Part shown: piece by piece, positions 60,163 to 64,000 of the stretch
Position numbering within the stretch: the first letter of the stretch is position 1
Layout of the letters: every line of letters begins with the position of its first letter
Assembly (NCBI RefSeq): GCF_000022205.1
Contig: NC_012028.1
Coordinates: 461,944-525,943, forward strand
Origin: Halorubrum lacusprofundi ATCC 49239
GTDB taxonomy: Archaea; Halobacteriota; Halobacteria; Halobacteriales; Haloferacaceae
Reading direction: 5' to 3'
Length of the DNA: 64,000 bases
The notes under the pieces: model-generated
What the model saw: the letters and a program-made list of their open reading frames with translations, nothing else
Database searches by the model: none
Told to the model about the DNA's origin: nothing
Program-made: the position numbers and the translations under genes

Positions 60163-60672
60163 CTACCGGTCGTCTGGGAGCAAATCCTCGATGAACTGGA
60201 AGCCGTTAATAAAGGTGATTGAGTCGCCATATCCTTCAGTCGCCAGTACAGTTTCAGCACCCTCACCCGCAGCAATATCAGTCGTGTAAATGTACACACT
60301 CGTGGCTGTGCCCGCACTGAGGTGTTGAGCTGCTAATGCAGCAAGGGCGGCATCGGCCCGTTCGACCTCATCCGCTGGGCGGTCATCAGCGTTCGCGATG
60401 TATCGTTGGACACCATCCATCGCACGTGAAACGCTTGGTTGTGAGAACTCAAGTGGGGGAGCGACTGCCGTCCAGCCCTCCTCAATCGCTTTGTCGACTG
60501 GCAACTGCTGGCTGTCAGAGTTGTCCATGGTGAGTTCATTGTACACCCGCTCTGGAAGCACAAAGGTGAGATCGTTGCGGCGGGCGAACTGGCGAACGAC
60601 TTTATATCGTTTATTCGATGGCTTTCCCATCGCAACGAACAGGCCGGTATCGCCAATATGCAGTGAACTCAC
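60163..60672 (-). CDS. PIN-like domain protein (putative toxin)
   Basis: 169 residues. Acidic sites in the PIN order: Asp in IGDTGLFVAMG, Glu in PERVYNELT, Asp in VERADAALAALAAQH and Asp in YIYTTDIAAGEGA. GTG start overlaps the stop of the HTH gene (GTGA). Together they look like a toxin-antitoxin or a regulator-nuclease pair of haloarchaeal type. Confidence 0.7.
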   Translation of the reverse strand: MSSLHIGDTGLFVAMGKPSNKRYKVVRQFARRNDLTFVLPERVYNELTMDNSDSQQLPVDKAIEEGWTAVAPPLEFSQPSVSRAMDGVQRYIANADDRPADEVERADAALAALAAQHLSAGTATSVYIYTTDIAAGEGAETVLATEGYGDSITFINGFQFIEDLLPDDR

Positions 60673-61253
60673 GTGTCGAATTGGTCGACATCAATCGCGT
60701 CGAGTGAGGCTCCTGAGGATTCGATCTCGTAGTATTCGTCGACGACAGGACCGAGTGCCTGAAGAATGATTTCGGCGGCCAGCGGTGAGATGTCGAGGTC
60801 CTGAGCCATCAATCGGTGAGTCATCTCGCCCCGTTCGCGTGCGACGGCGTAGGTGAGCGCCGTTGCGAGACCAGCAACCCCGTGACGGTCGATGTACGTA
60901 TCGATATCGTCGTTTGTCTCGCGACGGCCGACTGCATCAATCAATGCTGGCGTAATCGTGTACTGGCGATCTTTGCTGGCCGTTACGGTCAAGTCAATCT
61001 CATTGGCGGCATACTGACGAGGTTGCTCAGTTTGGGTTACCTCGACAACGCCAGTATCGACGAGTCGGTTTACATAGCTGTAGGCGGTTCCCTGAGCGAG
61101 CCCAAGATCATCTATCACATCTTGAACAGTGGCCTTGCCTTCATGAGCGAGATACGTGTACAACTGAGCCAGCTGTGGCTCTTCGAGAAGGTCCGCAACC
61201 GAAAGGAAATCACGGACGATGTTCCCGGTGGCCTGTTTCGAGGTGCGTGGCAT
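60669..61253 (-). CDS. winged-helix regulator/antitoxin of PIN pair
   Basis: 194 residues. TrmB-like winged helix (LAHEGKATVQDVIDDLGLAQ, GTAYSYVNRLVDTGVVEV), then a helical domain from ~95. Overlaps the PIN-like gene by four bases. Likely represses its own operon and neutralises the PIN protein. Confidence 0.78.
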   Translation of the reverse strand: MPRTSKQATGNIVRDFLSVADLLEEPQLAQLYTYLAHEGKATVQDVIDDLGLAQGTAYSYVNRLVDTGVVEVTQTEQPRQYAANEIDLTVTASKDRQYTITPALIDAVGRRETNDDIDTYIDRHGVAGLATALTYAVARERGEMTHRLMAQDLDISPLAAEIILQALGPVVDEYYEIESSGASLDAIDVDQFDT

Positions 61254-61630
61254 AGGTTTGTTCTCACTTACAGATTACAGCGAATCCGTAAAGAGTGTTT
61301 GGATCATTTTTCCGGAGTTTCTTAACCTACAAAACAGAGACAGCCAGCATTTGGTCTTTCCAGGACGCAATGCGACAGGCATTGGCAGCTTGACCAACAC
61401 CCAATCGGAGAGACCCTGATGATGAGTCGACTATTGCATTACGAGTGGAAAGAGCAAATATTGTTGGTTAATCTTTGATCAGATCACAAGACACAGTAGA
61501 CCGTCTCGGGGTCAAGCCTGAGGCACTCGGCGCGCTCGGAGTATAAATCCAAGAAACCTGGAAGCTACACGCCATTGGTTATGTGAAAATCTGGAGTCAA
61601 AGATAGCATGTCAGGAGTATCAAAGAGACG
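61254..61630. other. intergenic region upstream of polB with gene relic
   Basis: About 375 bp. It holds one arm of the GTTGG hairpin (TTGTTGGTTAA near 61461) and a short coding-like tail at ~61475-61545 (SQDTVDRLGVKPEALGALGV then a stop), which looks like the end of a lost gene. Promoter of the polB gene not obvious. Confidence 0.35.
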
Positions 61631-63781
61631 ATGCCGTTCACGATAGATATCCTCGATGATGGAAGTATTCTCGAATGGGAATCGACAGCCGACGGCACAG
61701 TCGTAACCGAGCACGACGACTATACGCCACGGTTCTACGTTGGCCCGCGCTCACCCGACAGTGATATCGACCTCACGAAGCTTCGGAGGATCTACGAGAA
61801 TCATCCTGATGTCGTCGCAACCGAGATTGTTTCTCGGCGGCCAGGATTCCGTCGCGATGGCGAGGAGGTTCTCGCCGTCGACGTTACTCACGTCAACCGG
61901 GTCACAACACTTGCTCCCCAAGCACGCCAGCTATCGGAGTTCCCAATCGGGGATCTTGCCTGCTTCAACGTCGACTTCTTGCGGGAATTCCGGTACTGCT
62001 TAGAGAACGATATCGATCCAACCCCGGCAAGTGAATTGTCGACACTCCGGCTTAGCGTCCCAGTAACGGAGACGACAGGAGATGCCTACACAGAGCTGTC
62101 CGTCGACGGCGAGACGATTACAGGGTCGACAGAAGACATTCTGACAGCTGTACAGGCTGCGGTCGACGAGCGCGATCCCGACATTCTGGTCTGTTCAACG
62201 AGCCAAATCATTCCCACACTGCACGAGATGGCCACGCACGCTGGCGTCGGCAACTTTTCACTGAGTCGATGGCCCGATGTCGACTACCAGCAGCTGGCTA
62301 GTCAGTCGACGTATTCGAGTTATGGTCGGGTGGGCCACTCACCGGCCCGATACAATGTTCCCGGTCGTGCGATCATCGACGAGTCGAACACGTTCTTCTA
62401 CGGAGAGACGAACCTTGACGGCGTTCTCGATCTCGTCTCCCGTTCGAAAAAGCCTGTTCAGGAACTCGCGTGGGCATCGATCGGGAACGTCCTCACCGCA
62501 ATCCAGATCTGTGAAGCCCACGACCGCGGCATATTAGTCCCGTGGAACTCCTGGAGACACGAGTTCTACAAACCGATGGGAACACTCCACGACGCCGACC
62601 GTGGTGGATTCATCTTCGCACCAGAGGTCGGCTTGCATGAGGATGTTCACGAACTCGACTTTTCGAGTCTGTATCCGAACATCATCTGTACGCGCAACGT
62701 CTCGCCTGACGTGATTCGATGTGAGTGTCACCGTGATCGTGATGATGTTCCTGGACTCGGCTATTCGATCTGCGACGAACGCGGCTATCTTGTCGACGTT
62801 CTCCAGCCGATCATCGATGCTCGTGATGATATCAAGGCTGCAATCCGTCGTGAACAGCAGCGAGACGAACCCGATCAGGCACGGTTCGCAGAACTCGAAG
62901 GACGGTCGGGAGCACTCAAATGGATTCTCGTTGCCTGCTTTGGCTACCAGGGGTTCAGCAATGCGAAGTTCGGTCGGATCGAGTGCCACGAGGCAATCAA
63001 TGCCTTTGCTCGTGAGATTTTGCTGACGGCGAAACAGCAGCTCGAAGCTAGTGGATGGCGTGTCGTCCACGGGATTGTCGACTCAATCTGGGTGACTCCC
63101 GACCCCGACGTCGACGATAGCCAACGGGAGGACCTCGATGTACTTGCTCGTGAGATCACCGACAGAGTCGAGATCCGTCTTGAACACGAGGCTCACTATG
63201 ACTGGGTCGCGTTTGTCCCGCAACGAGAAAGCACCGCTGGCGCGTTGACGAAGTACTTCGGAAAGGTCGCTGGTGAAGACGAGTTCAAACTACGGGGTAT
63301 TGAGGCTCGACAGCGGTCGACGCCGGCGTTTGTCGAGGAGATCCAGCGAGAGTGTCTCGACCGCCTCGACGAAACACGATCTCCGGAAGCAGTTCTCGGG
63401 TATCTCGAACGAGCCATTGCGGAACTCCACGCTGGTGACGTGGCTGTCGACCAACTCGTCGAACGAAATCGTGTGTCTAAGCCGTTGGAGGGATACACGC
63501 AGAACACCCTGAACGTGGCGGCTCTGAAGCGTGCTTGTGATCAGAACCTTGCCGTCCATCAAGGACAGGATATTGAGTATGTAGTTGTCGACGACGAGAA
63601 ATCCTCGCGAGATCGCGTTTCTCTTGTTCACGAGGATGGCGAGACGTATGATCCGTCGTACTACGAGACACAGCTTGTCCGCGCTGTCGAAAGTGTCCTC
63701 TCACCGCTTGGGTGGGACCGAACAGACATTCGACGGGAACTCGCAGAGACACAAGAGACGATGATCCTAGGATGGTATTGA
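61631..63781 (+). CDS. haloarchaeal plasmid-type family-B DNA polymerase, atypical motif C
   Basis: 716 residues. Motif A ELDFSSLYPNII near 340, motif B-like LKWILVACFGYQGFSNAKFG near 440, and motif C VVHGIVDSIWVTP near 478-490. Canonical motif C is (Y/G)DTDS; here it reads IVDS, so only one Asp remains (Asp484). The exonuclease region (~180-215) is degenerate, without the DIE motif. The protein is shorter than replicative PolB (~780 or more). It may be a translesion or structural paralogue rather than a processive polymerase. Starts at ATG 61631 and stands alone. Confidence 0.85.
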   Translation: MPFTIDILDDGSILEWESTADGTVVTEHDDYTPRFYVGPRSPDSDIDLTKLRRIYENHPDVVATEIVSRRPGFRRDGEEVLAVDVTHVNRVTTLAPQARQLSEFPIGDLACFNVDFLREFRYCLENDIDPTPASELSTLRLSVPVTETTGDAYTELSVDGETITGSTEDILTAVQAAVDERDPDILVCSTSQIIPTLHEMATHAGVGNFSLSRWPDVDYQQLASQSTYSSYGRVGHSPARYNVPGRAIIDESNTFFYGETNLDGVLDLVSRSKKPVQELAWASIGNVLTAIQICEAHDRGILVPWNSWRHEFYKPMGTLHDADRGGFIFAPEVGLHEDVHELDFSSLYPNIICTRNVSPDVIRCECHRDRDDVPGLGYSICDERGYLVDVLQPIIDARDDIKAAIRREQQRDEPDQARFAELEGRSGALKWILVACFGYQGFSNAKFGRIECHEAINAFAREILLTAKQQLEASGWRVVHGIVDSIWVTPDPDVDDSQREDLDVLAREITDRVEIRLEHEAHYDWVAFVPQRESTAGALTKYFGKVAGEDEFKLRGIEARQRSTPAFVEEIQRECLDRLDETRSPEAVLGYLERAIAELHAGDVAVDQLVERNRVSKPLEGYTQNTLNVAALKRACDQNLAVHQGQDIEYVVVDDEKSSRDRVSLVHEDGETYDPSYYETQLVRAVESVLSPLGWDRTDIRRELAETQETMILGWY

Positions 63782-64000
63782 TTTGAATGATGATCAAATA
63801 GGGAGTCACACACCACCCTGCAAGTGTTCTCTAAATACGAAAGCGTCTATTTCACTCAGGTTGATATAAGCTCGCAGTATATAAAACGGATTCTTAAATA
63901 GTTCTTTACTAGACTTACTACACTCTAAAACCGATAGAAGGAAGCACGATTTTCAATTCAAGAATACCGGCAACAACAACAACAACAACAACATTTATAA
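63782..64000. other. AT-rich downstream region with CAA tract
   Basis: About 220 bp with no gene seen. Ends with seven CAA triplets at 63971-63992, then CATTTATAA. Confidence 0.4.

Noticed and set aside
1..64000. CRISPR array or cas genes
   Set aside because: No regularly spaced repeats were seen; the only long direct repeat has two copies. No Cas1, Cas3 or RAMP-type protein recognised.
1..64000. tRNA, rRNA or Orc1/Cdc6 gene
   Set aside because: GGTTCGAA-like words occur only inside coding genes (for example 37333 and 43879); no cloverleaf or AAA+ initiator protein was recognised.

Overview
The window is haloarchaeal. The proteins are acidic, one has a Tat signal, several genes have a TATA box about 25-30 nt before the start codon (leaderless transcripts), and the insertion sequences are of haloarchaeal type (IS6, ISH6, IS701-like, IS200/IS605/IS1341). 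No rRNA or tRNA gene was recognised. The ParA cassette, tyrosine recombinase, RecA-like protein, family-B polymerase and several toxin-antitoxin pairs, together with many gene fragments, point to a large plasmid or an integrated accessory region rather than core chromosome.

Layout. 1-5 kb: the 5' two-thirds of an Eco57I-type restriction-modification methylase, a TraB-like membrane protein and a decayed gene. 5-10 kb: an RND/MMPL exporter followed by a Tat-exported squalene-hopene-cyclase-like protein that keeps the DDTA core. 10-11 kb: a transposase fragment and an intact IS6 element. 11-41 kb: a dense block of DNA-processing genes. On the minus strand are an AddB-like nuclease, an AddA-like helicase-nuclease and a ~2,760-residue fusion of an SF2 helicase, homing-endonuclease-associated-type repeats, DUF4011, an SF1 helicase, a Vsr-like nuclease and DUF3320. 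The AddA-like gene is split by an intact IS200/IS605 element. Divergent from these is a long prokaryotic Argonaute whose catalytic Asp residues are replaced. It converges on a small operon for an HExxH metalloprotease and a coiled-coil protein. Then come MrfB-like exonuclease, MrfA-like helicase, a small TPR-like protein, and an overlapping YhaO/SbcD-like and YhaN/SbcC-like pair.

41-46.5 kb: membrane proteins, a tyrosine recombinase and a partition cassette with a pyrimidine-rich 33-bp direct repeat upstream. 46.5-52 kb: mobile-element debris (a MITE, an IS701-like element with one stop in its transposase, a phnE fragment split by an IS1341-type element, an ISH6 fragment) around a luciferase-like monooxygenase. 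52-64 kb: an SDR, a RecA-superfamily-like protein without a visible Walker A, AbrB/VapC, HTH genes, an Mrr-type membrane nuclease, a TumE-like TA pair, a UspA protein, a PIN/HTH pair and a PolB whose motif C lacks one Asp.

The most notable system is the 11-41 kb block. A catalytically dead Argonaute could bind guide-directed targets while the adjacent helicase-nucleases and the protease act as effectors or guide suppliers. This joint role is inferred from position only. The IS insertion in addA suggests that this copy of the AddAB arm is now broken.
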